From Rhytidiadelphus loreus (Eukaryota > Streptophyta > Bryopsida > Hypnales > Hylocomiaceae): DNA of 64,000 nucleotides. Shown piece by piece: positions 33,501-44,196 of the stretch. The DNA lies in contig OX344763.1 in the NCBI GenBank assembly GCA_947034895.1, positions 15,717,001 to 15,781,000 on the forward strand, in the 5' to 3' direction. Position numbers and translations under genes: made by a program. The notes under the pieces were generated by a model that was not told where the DNA came from, did not search any database, and saw nothing but the letters and a program-made list of their open reading frames with translations. Numbering within the stretch: the first letter of the stretch is position 1; the number at the start of each line of letters is the position of its first letter.

Positions 33501-36500
33501 TCTCGACCGAGCAGAGACATCGCAACACTACACGTTAAGTTCGTTTATTTCAATGTCATCCGGGACGGATTTCAGCAAGTAGGAGGCCTGGGGTGGGGAA
33601 TGGTTCAGTGCTTGAGGTTAGAAAGATTTGAATCATCTGTAGCTTAAGATTTAAATTACTGGTTGAGAGTAATCACCCGCTCCTGTCACTGTCGCTTTTA
33701 TTACCACATGGATCCATGAGATTCTTGTATGAGGTGCGACTGGAAGAATGCAGTTGGAATGAGGGAGCTTGGTTTAGAGTCAGAAACAACATTGAGAGGA
33801 TTCCACCACTTTGGTAGTGTACAGGATGCAGAAACGTCATGTGGTGTGCTACAGCTTATAGTGGGAGCATTGGCGCATTGAGTGGGATGCACCCACCACA
33901 AGCCGTCGCGCTCTGCGTGCAATGACGAAAATCTAGCGACAAATGTAGGCCGATGAACTACGAGTTGAATTCGTTCAATACAAAGCGAATGAGGGTGAAC
34001 CATAAACGCTCCATAACGAGTACGAGTAGGCTATGTATGTAAGTTAAGTTATAAGTACCCTTCAAAGATCAGATCTCCCACATCATGAATATATAACGTC
34101 AAATTGGCAAAAATTCATGACATTAACACATTCCCGGGCGCACAACCTGAAACGCAAATCTCTACCAGTCCTAAAGTTTACAGCTCGGTACATTAAAGCT
34201 CTAAAAATTAACGCCAATCTAACAAATTTTGATACAGAATTGGCGTTGATTCTGGGCGTATTGAATTGTGCATTGAATTGTGCAAATTTCTAGAACTCTA
34301 ATTCTGCGCCCAGAATCGCGCCAACTTAACGAAATTGACGAGTTTATACAGAGAATTCAAGCACCTCAACAAAAGAATCACCAGGTCACAAGTTCCAAGC
34401 GTACCTGCACCGGCGGCGTAACGGAGACGTCCAGTTTGAGCTGCAGCGGCTGCTTCCGCCCCACCGAATTGAACCGCTTGTCCCGGAGCGGGACGACGAT
34501 CTCATGCGAGAGCCCGGGCGCCTTGGCGAGGTCCGCCCACGCGAGCTTGGTCCCGCTCCCAACGCGCTTCGTCTTCTGGAACGACTTCATGCAGCCCTCG
34601 ACGTGGTAGCGCAACTCCAGCTGCACGCCTTTGGTCTTCATCTCGCACTGCAGCACCCACAGCTTCTGCCACTGCGGGTCCTGCGTGAACGGGACCACGG
34701 GCGTCTCCAGCTTCAAGGAGGTGGAGGCGTCTAAGGTGCACAGGCGGATGAAGAGGTCCGCGTTCTCGCGACCGATAGGGATCATGCTGGCTCCGCATTT
34801 GATCAAAATGCATACCTGGGGATGCAGAGGTACCACATTGTGTGAGTCATGTCAGACCGCAACATTTTGTCAATTGACGCAGGATTTTGAAGTCTCAATA
34901 GTGGAGAGGAGGGGGATTGGGATCCTTGATGCTAATCCACTTAAAAACCTCTACAGAATCTGTTTTAGAAAATATGATACTAATAAGATTAAGTGCACAA
35001 GGTTACTCTCAGGTCTGAGAAGATACGCAACCAATGAAATTAAGAGCAGAAAATTACTCACAAGTCTTAAAGAGGCATGTGACCAATGAGATAATGTGCA
35101 CAAACTTAGTCGCAGTTCGAAGTATAATACTGAATTTTGAAAGTCTAAAACTTCATGCTCTATTAGCATACTCAAAATCGAAGGCTGAAGATAGGACAAT
35201 CACATCTTTTATCTTTAAGATTGTAGATTCTAATTCTGCAGAAAATGTATCAATGATGAGTTTTGGAAGGGAGAAAATTTAATTTGGTTGCAAGCCAAAA
35301 TGCTATTTTTATTGACATGTTGTTCGGTGATTGCAATTAAGGTCACCGTTATCATTATTAATTCAAAAATTCGTAATCTCCTCAGCATCTAAGTAGATAC
35401 CAGCTGAGGAACTCTTTTTGATAACCACAAACAAGATTACCAGACCTAGTTCAGAGCATGAGCTATGGAGCTCTTAACCTTAAAACCCTTACGGAACAAG
35501 AAAGTCCCAAATGGACCTCATTTTCTTTGAACATTTTTGAGTAAGTCATGTACCAACTTTCTTTCTGTCAACTTTTATCTATTTTCCACCAAGCAATGTT
35601 CTTCAAAGATTCTGGTGATATGAGGTTCAAACCTAATTGAATTACATGATGAATTACATGTGACACAATCTGGTGAATCCAAGTGGGCAATTCTATACCT
35701 TGAATTCTTGGTGCAAAAGCCCTTCAAAACAGAGCATACGAAATTCAGCAACAAATTCTGACGAGGATAACCGACCTGCAAGACGTGCCGCGGTGTGAGA
35801 ACCGGGTACTTCGTGGGATTGTGATCTGGCAACCGATGATCCCACGGCAAGAACGCCGGCGGCTTCTCCAACATGAGACTACTCTTCATCTCCGACACGG
35901 GCGGCGGCGGAACATTCACCGGCTTCGTATTCCGATACATCGACCCCGCTTTCTCATAACAGATCCCAAACGTGCTCTCCCACAACCCCGCCGTCTTTTC
36001 AAACCCCTCCATCCCCAACTTACTCCCGGGCCCTCGTTCCACGGATATCTCCGCCACACTCCCAAGCAACGCCTTCGTGTCCTTCGCGTATGCCGCGGGC
36101 GACAGCTGATGCGCGTGCCAAATCAAGTCGATGTCGAACGTGGGGATGATGAAAGTTTTCCCTTTGGACTTGGACATGAGGTGGAGGAAGCACTTGTAGC
36201 GTTCGACGGAGGCTTGGAGAAAAGGTTCTTCCCACATGTAAGGTTGGGAGACGTAGTAGTAGAAGCTGGTTTGGCGAGTGACGGCGGAGAGAAGCTCATC
36301 GAGACCGTCGATGTCGTCAACAGGGACGACTTGAGCAGTGGGGTTGCCGGGGAACTTGTAGAAGGTGGACATGATGTCGTAAGGCTCCTTCTGGTAGACG
36401 ATGGACCAGAGGCGACGGCAACGCTCCTGGGCGAAGCTCTCGCTGGCTATGTCTGGGAACAGGGGGCAGTCGATCACGCGGCCGAATCTCGAGATGCAGT

Positions 36501-37970
36501 ATTGCCGGTAGCCAACCTACAAGACGGGCCCCCAAAATGTCCAAAATCAGAGCTCATTACAACAGAAATTTTCCATTATTTTTTAATGTAAGCTTGCGCC
36601 AATTTCTTTAGAAAATCTGGAATCAGCATCAGATTCTGACATGACTACCCCTAGATTGGCAGGCTATCTAGTGTCGCGCTTTATCAACCATTATTTTGCT
36701 TCTCTACAGTTCCTGCGGGCAATGTGCTATGTTACTAAAGACAGGATAACGAGAGGACAAACTTCATGTTTTGATAGAACCAGATGGTGGATTTGGGAAT
36801 GAATGTTATGTCCTGAACTCCCAGATTCTCAAACAACACACCCCAATTTTGGTGCTGCAATAGACTTGTGTGAGAAGGCGGAGAATTAGGATGTGAATTT
36901 TTGAGGAAGCTGGCAAAATTTACCGGGTTTAGTCGGTGGCAGTGCCATATCCACTGCACGTCCATGGGAGGCAACAGACTTTTCCCCTTGGCATCGACGT
37001 TCAGCAACGCATCGAACTTGAGAGAATCAGCTACCAATGGCATCCAAAACTTTTGATACCTGGAAAAGGAACCATACCTATGAGTCAATCTATGGTATCA
37101 GAAGAAATTCGAAATTCACATCACACTCTTCAACAAACCAGTCAAGGCCCGTTTCCACCAGTATTCTACCAATTTCGAAGCATTCTTATTTGAAACTCAC
37201 GACCCAATGTGTGCTAGTACGGCATTCCCTAGAATCCTGATTTCAACCCTCCCCAGAAATCAGAACGGAATAAAACTCAGGGATCAGAGTCTGCTGGGAT
37301 CAAAAATTTGGCACGTGAAGAAAACCTTGCAGATTTAAGCTCAAATAGGTGGGATGAAAATCAGCAAGGTTTTCTTCTATCGTTGCGACAATGCTTAAAA
37401 TTTCAAGCCTCTTAGATCTGAAATTCTTGATCAACCACAAGCCGCATTGAACGAAGGACATAGTTCACGGATTACAAGGAATTAGAATTCGCTATTCTGG
37501 AGAATCGAAATCCACATATTGCGGGCAATGTAGAAATTTTGAGTGTGTGTGTGTGACCTGCGGATGGCGCGCACAACGGCGGGGCCTTTGTGCAAGCAAG
37601 GCAAGCTATCAATCGAGCGCAGGAAGCCCAACTGCCGCTTGGCGGCGAAGGCAAGATCCACACTAAACCGGATCCGCAAGGCGGCTTTCAGTTCCTCGTC
37701 GTAGTCGCGCTGCACCTCCGCCTCCGTCCGGAACGCCAACGGCCCCGACATCGCCACAGAGCCCGAGTTCGCCACCAACGGTCCCGACATCGCTACAGAG
37801 CTTGAGTTTGCCACCAACGGCCCTGACATCGCCACAGAGTCAATCTTGGCCACCAACGGCCCTGACATGGGCTCTGGCATCGGCGACGGGACTGACATTA
37901 TCAAGCGCGCAGAGGATGTCGGCGACAGGGAGCGCGGCGACGACTCCCCATCCTGCTGCGTGGTCTCCAT
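30550..37970 (-). CDS. GRDP-like protein (DUF1399 domain), seven exons
   Basis: Plant glycine-rich-domain protein type; Arabidopsis GRDP1/2 act in ABA and auxin responses, biochemical role unknown. Coding exons (5' to 3'): 37970-37558, 37059-36924, 36516-35776, 34815-34405, 33230-32686, 31906-31578, 30776-30550. All introns are GT-AG and phases agree, giving 933 residues. Residues 1-120 are low in complexity, with a 13-residue MSGPLVA repeat. The DUF1399 region shows its duplicated signature, WIWHCHRLNP (174-183) and LIWHAHQLSP (314-323). Exon 4 is a C2-like beta segment (VCILIKCGAS..., LWVLQCEMKTKGVQLELRY). Exon 6 ends with a Gly/Glu stretch (WYWNGGGGVSGGEEEE). Exon 7, a Ser/Arg-rich tail, is joined on the strength of a GTATGT donor and a ttccttgcag acceptor with matching phase 1. 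Without that splice, translation would stop 5 codons later. The gene looks intact. Confidence 0.85.
31331..31550 (+). repeat. Dispersed repeat, copy 1 (inside GRDP intron 6)
   Basis: Matches 39086-39290 in the same orientation at moderate identity. Shared blocks include ttttcaagta(c)tgagtc, ggttatttt.tctatttt, a T-rich centre, and ccaattttatcgg.tac.tttgaact. Each lies next to one end of the GRDP coding region. Confidence 0.7.
33190..33990. repeat. Diverged tandem duplication across GRDP exon 5 and intron 4
   Basis: The segment from 33195 to about 33310 recurs at 33555-33665 (tttcagcaagtaggaggcct and acatctgtag.gtaagattt versus tcatctgtagcttaagattt). Further on, gtgcccaccacaagccgt at 33431 recurs as tgcacccaccacaagccgt near 33888. 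The offset grows from about 360 to about 460 bases, so indels followed the duplication. Confidence 0.7.
33528..33587 (-). pseudogene. Duplicated start of GRDP exon 5 (pseudo-exon)
   Basis: Read on the coding strand, a pyrimidine-rich acceptor (ttccccaccccag) is followed by ASYLLKSVPD, the same 10 residues that open genuine exon 5, in the same phase. After that the sequence diverges and reaches a stop after 19 codons. It lies about 360 bases upstream of the real exon, in intron 4. If used, it would truncate the protein. Confidence 0.7.
34236..34331. repeat. Inverted repeat in GRDP intron 4
   Basis: aattggcgttgattctgggcg (34240s) faces cgcccagaatcgcgccaactt (34310s), with two or three mismatches in about 20 pairs and a loop near 50 bases. 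An additional acgccaat lies just upstream. Possibly a tiny MITE relic; no duplication identified. Confidence 0.6.
34965..35115 (+). repeat. About 55-65-bp diverged tandem repeat in GRDP intron 3
   Basis: Three reiterations of 'aataagattaagtgcacaaggttactc', 'aatgaaattaagagcagaaaattactc' and 'aatgagataatgtgcacaaactta', each followed by a gtctgaga/gtcttaaa block. Confidence 0.6.
37739..37867 (-). repeat. Coding minisatellite in GRDP exon 1
   Basis: About three and a half 39-bp units, each encoding a 13-residue MSGPLVANSGSVA-type peptide. The units differ mainly in the NSS, NSG and KID variants. Frame is preserved because the unit is a multiple of three. Located in the low-complexity N-terminal region before the DUF1399 domain. 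Confidence 0.9.
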
Positions 37971-39065
37971 TGGGAAATCCTAACCACCTGGCGCTCTCGA
38001 TTGCGATGTCGATTGTGCTGCTGTATCTCTACCGAATTCCTGCAACTGACCCTCCTTGGTTCTCCCGAACGCCATTCTCACGGTACCCTCTCAACAACCG
38101 TACCCCGATCGAGATCCTCCTCCTAAACCGCATCACTGATATCCTTGTCCCACTGCAAGACTCTTGGATTCAATTGAAACCCCAGTTCATAACCGCTCTT
38201 GTTCGCTGCTCTTCAACCAAAACGAAGACTCGTAAACAACCTCCGAGGCAATGTAGGATCGACAAGGCGCTTAGCTTCATTCCAGATTCCTCAGTTCCGT
38301 GGGATAAAATCCTTCCGCTATCTGAATCCGGCCATAACAATACCCGAGATCACAAACTCCGCTCCTTACGAATCCAATCCAGAGCGCATCCACCAGCAGC
38401 ACCAATCTCGCCCATCGACACACCAACTAATTAATCCGTTGATTTCACGCCCATTCCTGAATTGAAACTCGGCACTCATACATGCATCGCGTCCACAGTC
38501 CAACGACACTAACTTACTCCGACAACAAGACGCTTGAAAGTGTGCGCATTCAATCCCCTGGGACTGGAATCGCGGCGGGAAGCAATGCGAACTCTCAACG
38601 GCAGGTGCGGGGTTGCCGGCAGATCAGCAGATGCTGATTAACTTGATGAGCTGCGAAACAGGCGTCGCAAAGTGATGCCGATGCGCACAAGCTAGCTAGA
38701 GTACGTCCAAAGGCAGGCTTTTGCAGTTGCGATGGCATCGGAGCGGGGGACTAGCTGAGGTGATGGGAATGCGGGGATGAAATGGCGCTGGCAGAAAGTG
38801 GTGAAGCGAAGGCGGGGGCCGGGTGCGACAAACAGTAGTGGCCGCAGTCGCAGCAGCCGCATCGGCTGAGGAGCACGTTGGCAAAGGGCTATTTCCTGCG
38901 CGGGCCCCGCGGCGTCGCCGCCACTGGCCCTGGTCCGGCGGTAGTCGAGGAACGATCTGGCGTGCGTCCCAAGACGGGCCGGGCGCAGGGTTCTTTTTTA
39001 TTGGCTGTTGACACCTTCCTTGAATTCTGGGATGCCAGCCTCCTCTAAGAGCTGTGTTCGGCATA
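37971..39065. promoter_or_regulatory. GC-richer upstream region of the GRDP gene
   Basis: Composition is much richer in GC than the flanking DNA, up to about 39010, as at the other gene starts in this window. Several overlapping frames are open on both strands because of composition (for example 37802-38434 and 38696-39064), but none shows conserved motifs. Likely promoter and 5' leader. Confidence 0.45.
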
Positions 39066-39085
39066 TTTTCTTAAGTTTTAAGAGA

Positions 39086-39290
39086 TGTTTTTTTATTTTA
39101 ATTCCAGGCATATTGAAAGTTTTTTCAAGTACGGAGTCCGGTTATTTTCTCTATTTTTACCTTTAAAAGAGAAATTGTATAGGGTTTTTTTTATCATGTT
39201 TTCTACCAAGTTTTTTTTCTGATGTTTTCAAAATGCAAACATTTTTTTTTCCAATTTTATCGGCTACCTTTGAACTAGCTATTGTTTTCA
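39086..39290 (+). repeat. Dispersed repeat, copy 2 (upstream of GRDP)
   Basis: The partner of the copy in intron 6; same orientation, with blocks tttttcaagtacggagtcc, ggttattttctctattttt and ccaattttatcggctacctttg. Confidence 0.7.
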
Positions 39291-40190
39291 CTTGTTTCAT
39301 CTAAAAGATCTACTTGTTTATAAATTGTGTACCATATATGCATGAAGGAACTTTCTTCTTGTAAATATCAATGATTGCCGCATTTCAAATTCAACATTAC
39401 AAAGAGTGGGATGTGATGAATGGCCAATTCGAGTGTTGAGTGAGTGTTTATTTAAGCGGAGGAATTGAGGTCTTTGAACATCAATGAGGGTTGCATAATA
39501 TGTGATGGATAAGTGAGTGAGGATGTTGAATTGGAGCATGCTTCATTCTTAATTGATTTTGGCTTCATTTAGGACTTTTGTTGATTGATTTGCTCAGAGT
39601 TTAGAAATTTTAGTGGGATAATCTTTGAATGATTTTCTCATCCAAATAGCATCCATTATGGTTTTCCAAGAATTTGCTAAAGATTAGTGTTGAAAAGGTT
39701 GAAGAGAGTTGGAGAGAGTAGTTATTGGATACCTCAATAACATTTTTGGGGGTCTAATTAGCATTGTGAAATTTGTAGACCATGGCAATTTTGAGTGAAA
39801 CTTGTACTCGCATTGTAGGTTTGATTGAAGGAAGGTGACTACAAGTGTCAAGATTGTAGCCATTGTTGGAGTTATTGCTAGAATAGTTAAGAGTTTGGTC
39901 AAGAAATTTTAGGATGATGGAATTTACAAGTACAAACTTTGTATAGGAAGCTCTATTGGCTTAGTGATAGAGATGTTTGTACTATTGTATGATTCCCAAG
40001 AACTTGTTGTTGCCCATTATTTTTAGAGACTACCATTGTTTGTCCTACTCAAGTGAATTGAAGTATTATTTGTAGTGGATATAGAAGTGGCGTCTTTAGC
40101 CAAATTGTAGTATAAAAAACTTTCTTAATGTCTTATCACATGTCTCAAAGATTCATTTTTGCACAAAAGTATTATAAATGGAGTATTAAA
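39291..40190. other. AT-rich intergenic DNA
   Basis: No conserved segment or structured repeat recognised; the right part probably belongs to the 5' half of the second Tc1 remnant. Confidence 0.4.
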
Positions 40191-40194
40191 AAAT

Positions 40195-40690
40195 AGGATC
40201 ATGTTGTTTGGACAAATGAATCTACCTTTGAAATTAGTAAAAATTCTAGACAAATTCATATGTTAGAGAATTGTATATGAGCATTATTTGTCAAGTTGTA
40301 TACTTCCTACTTTTAAAAGTGTATGGATTTCATTAATGCTTTGGGATGCATTTGTTAGAGGACAAAAGTCAAACCTTATCTTAATGTCTAAAGATTAATG
40401 TTGTACTAAAGATTTTGTGGAAATGGTATGAATTGGCCAATTGTTTTAATTTATGCATAGGTAAAGTTTTATATGGATTGCTTATAGAATATGGTACGCC
40501 TTTCTATCGAAGCAAACTAGTGTGAAGAATGAAGAAAAATGTGCCTTGTTGACAAGCTCAATTGCCTCTAAACTCTCGAACCTGGCTTGAATCCCTTTAA
40601 AAATCTTTGGAAGATTCTAAAAGATGTTGTTCAATATGGACACACATGCCCTACAAACTTATAGGAGTTAAAGTAAGTTACTGGGGTCAA
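40195..40690 (+). pseudogene. Tc1/mariner transposase remnant (copy 2)
   Basis: Readable blocks: DHVVWTNESTFEISKNSRQ (first catalytic Asp replaced by Asn), then SLMLWDAFVRGQKSNLI, then after a disrupted centre LEPGLNPFKNLWKILKDVVQ, where third-acid Glu is replaced by Lys as in copy 1. The shared K-for-E change and the WKILKD ending suggest both copies come from one non-functional or specialised lineage, or that the change predates their spread. Confidence 0.8.
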
Positions 40691-41069
40691 TCAACGGTAC
40701 AAAGCTCCTTAAATTATGTTGTTCTATAATCTTTATGTTAGAAGCAATAATTGATGCTAATGGAAGTCGCGTACATGTTGGTAGATTTAGTATATCTCTA
40801 TTTTTGTGAATCTTTTGGCCTTCAAAATTTAATACACATGATATAAAAATAGAGATGATCTCATGCAAAAAAATTCATGAAAAATAAACAATTTCTCAAC
40901 CCTCAAGAGAGTATCAAAGTTGACAATAGTGAATATTTTTTTTTTAGGAATGCAAAAACGCCAATTTCACTTGTATCCTAATGTAAAATAGGATCCAATA
41001 AAGATACACACTCCCCATCTTACTATTGTACCATTCAAAGAATTTGCAAACTGTAGAATATGATTGACA

Positions 41070-42735
41070 AAGGATTAGCTCTTTACCATTCCTCCCAAGC
41101 GTTGACAAATTTCATTCTTGAATCAAAATTTCAATACATCAAGTCACATGTTTTTTGGTTTATTCATAGTGCCCTAGGCTAGCACAATTTTAGTCTAGTT
41201 GAATAACTTGTGGTATATATTATTCTAATGTAATTTATATATTAGTTTAAGGATTGGTACTACAATACTGCAAATAAGATATTAGAGAATGATAGTAGAA
41301 TGATGGATACAATATTAAGACCTAGTTTTTAAGACCACCTTTCAATCATCTTTAGGGTCTCCGAATAGGTCATCAAAGAGACATAAACCCATATTGTTTG
41401 TTGAACTTTCGTTTCTTTTATTTACAAGCTTAAAAGAACATCTTTCTAACATTGATGTGATGAGTGGACTATTGCGTTCCAATGTCCAAAGGTGAGGTTG
41501 ATCACCCTTTGAGATGAAAGGTTAGGAGTTCACCAAATATAAAGGATTAATTCTTTACCTATCATCTCTAGGGTAGACTGATCTCATTCTTGAATCTAAA
41601 TTTTTATATAGCATGTCACAAGTTTTTTTGTTTATTCATAGTGCCTTAGGCTAACACATTTTTAGTCTAGTTGAATAATGTGTGGTATACATTATTCTAA
41701 TGTAATTTATATATTAGTTTTAGGATTTATACTAAAATAGTGCAAATAAGATATTAAAGAATGATAGTAGAATGATGGGTACAATATTAAGACCTAGTTT
41801 TTAAGACATAAGAAAAACTTTGGGGTCTAGGAGAGGCCCTGCAAGGGACTTGTGGATAGACGTTGTGCTTTGAATTTTCTACCGGGCATGCTGTCCACGT
41901 AGAGCCACACGCCGTCGTCACACGATTAGTTCATTACTTGTTGGAATTACACGATGGCAAGAGATGACCGAATTTGAAGGTGGGGGTATCTTCAACTTGA
42001 TGAATGCTGTGGACTTTTGGACGCATTCTAGTCTTTTTTTTATTGTCATCTATTACCCCGTGCTTCATGTTGCTATCTGTGTTGACAGGCTCCCCCTTTG
42101 AGTCCTAAACCCCATAAAATAAAATAATGGGAGATTAAAATATACAAATCAGAGATTAAAATATTGAGTTGCCAACGTTGTGGAGTACATTCACTCAAGA
42201 GTCAGGGTCAGATATAGGTCTTCGAATAGGTCATTAAGGAGACATAAACCCATATTGTTTGTTGAACTTTCGTTTCTTTTATTTATAAGCTCAAAAGAAC
42301 ATCTTTCTAACATCGATGTGACGAGTGGACTATTGCGTTCCAATGTCCAAAGGTGAGGCCGGTCACCCTTTGAGATGAAAGGTTAGGAGTTCACCAAATA
42401 TGAAGGGTTAGTTCTTTACCTATCATCTCTAGGGTAGACCGATCTCATTCTTGAATCAACATTTATATATAGTAAGTCACAAGTTTTTTTGTTTATTCAT
42501 AATGCCCTAGGCTAGCACAATTTTAGTCTGGTTGAATAACTTGTGGCATACATTATTCCAATGTAATTAATTTATTAATTTAAAGATTGATACTATATTA
42601 GTACAAATAAGATATTGGAGTATGATATAGTAATGATGGGTACAATATTAAGACCTAGCTCTTGAAACCACCTTTAGATTATCTTTGGGATCTTTGAATA
42701 GGTCATCAAGGAGACATAAACCCATATATTGCTCT
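41070..42735 (+). repeat. Tandem array: three units of about 470 bp, the last spacing enlarged by an insertion
   Basis: Unit starts such as ctctttaccattcctcccaa, ttctttacctatcatctcta and the third ttctttacctatcatctcta lie near 41078, 41551 and 42412. Each continues with cattcttgaatc, gtttattcatagtgcc(c/t)tag, ttttagtct(a/g)gttgaataa, acaatattaagacctag and gagacataaaccca. Units 1 and 2 are 472 bases apart. Units 2 and 3 are about 860 apart because of extra DNA near 41808-42216. Non-coding. Confidence 0.85.
41808..42216. mobile_element. Insertion in the 470-bp array, possible diverged MITE
   Basis: Extra DNA of about 390-410 bases interrupts the array at a point where the other units read aagaccacctttcaatcatc. 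It is GC-richer in its first half. Its left part (actttggggtctaggagagg) resembles the termini of MITE family A and faces a similar inverted segment near 42100 (cctaaaccccataaaat), so the true element may end there. Ends and duplication are not settled. Confidence 0.45.
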
Positions 42736-43865
42736 TGTGAATTTTCTTGTTATTGTTTGTTCCCTTAAACACTTTGCACTCAACCATCATTTAGAGGGAT
42801 GATGAATGTTGTGAAAAGTTTTCTTCATCCAATTAATATTTGTTACAAAAGCTTCAAGAAAAATCATGTAATATATCAATGTAGGGAAAAACAAGCATTC
42901 TACATACATCACATTGATATAGATATATTAATAGAGTTTGAATTATTTATCATAAATTTTCAAAAGTAATATTTCTATCTTTCACTTAAGCATTGAAAGC
43001 CAAAATCCTTTTTAGAAATTTTGAATATTTTTCTAAATCTTTGTACAATCATATTACTATCCTAAATTTATCAAATGGATAATAGAAAAAATTGTATTTT
43101 TGTGAGATTCAATTGTTGCTAGGAACAAATGAAAAATGATTTTGGCAAAATATTACTTTGAAGCACTCTATTTATCATCTAAAATATGAACTTCAAAGTA
43201 CTTTGAAGTTAACCTTTTAAATTGACTACATAGAATTGCTTTTTTTCATGATCACCTTCAAAGAAAAAGCTATAACTTATAATTTACCATTGATGCTCAA
43301 ATTTTGAAATCACATTGAGGATCAAAAATTCCAATTTAATAGAAATAGGTCAACAAATGCAATAAGGTAACAAGTCCTTAAAGTGACCATACTTTTCAAA
43401 TCGCCCCTATAAACTAGCATAGTATGGCTAATGCTGAACCAAAGAATAGATATGCAAAAAGTTCAACACTTCCCTCCATATGTTATTCAGATAGAATAGG
43501 AAGTTGTAAGGGACAAAATTCAGGCTTGAGATGAATGTAAAGAGAAAGTCAATGTAGTACATAAGTAAAATTATAAACAAATAAGAAACCATAAACTTAT
43601 TGTTTTCAATTGATAGAAATGTGGTAATAAATGTTCCATTTTCAATTAGCGAGGAACACTTTTTGAATCCATGTTGCATACAATTTAAATTCAAGAGGAT
43701 GAATTTTAGAATACATCATGGCCCATTCATAGAACTATGCCATGTGATTACCACACCACCTATGAACTAAAATAGCAGCCTACTACCTTTCACTTTTAGA
43801 AATTATAATTAAATGTCCAGCATTTCCAAAATTATGCAACTTATTACGTTCATTGAAGATTTAAT
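42736..43865. other. AT-rich intergenic DNA
   Basis: Nothing recognisable apart from low-complexity A/T tracts. Confidence 0.4.
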
Positions 43866-44196
43866 CATTAGATGAGATTTCAGGCTGCGGGAGGGCTGTG
43901 AGTTCCCAGCCTGTTCCCAATGTGGGAACTGCACTACAGCAGCACTCCTGCAGCGCTACTGCAGCGCAGTGACGTGGCATGGAGACTGCCACGTCACTTT
44001 TCGAAAAAAAAATTAATTTAATTTTTTTTTTTAATTTTTTTTTTTGCATTTTAAGAAGATTTTTTTTTTTTAATTTTTTTAATTTTAAAAGTGACGTGGC
44101 AGCGCTCGCGTTCGCAGGGATGGGAGGGAACTGTTGGGAACTAGGCGCTAGGAGGTGCTTGAAACGGCCTCCAGGACCCCAGAATCCCTTCTAATG
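43866..44196 (+). mobile_element. MITE family A, copy 4
   Basis: The left end CATTAGATGAGATTTCAGGC pairs imperfectly with the right end, which read inward is CATTAGAAGGGATTCTGGGG. It has the left block gggctgtgagttccc, then agactgccacgtcactttt, a long A/T homopolymer-rich centre, and then aaaagtgacgtggca in inverted orientation, forming an inner inverted repeat (tgccacgtcacttt). The right block cttgaaacggcctcc matches copies 2 and 3. It has the highest internal GC of the four outside the centre. Confidence 0.8.

Noticed and set aside
35785..36591. 268-codon open frame on the + strand
   Set aside because: It is the antisense shadow of GRDP exon 3, which carries the clear DUF1399 signature on the other strand.
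37802..38434. 210-codon + strand open frame at the GRDP start
   Set aside because: Begins inside the complement of the GRDP minisatellite and shows no conserved features.
38696..39064. 122-codon minus-strand open frame upstream of GRDP
   Set aside because: Ala/Pro/Arg-rich, in GC-rich promoter-like DNA; no splice or homology support.
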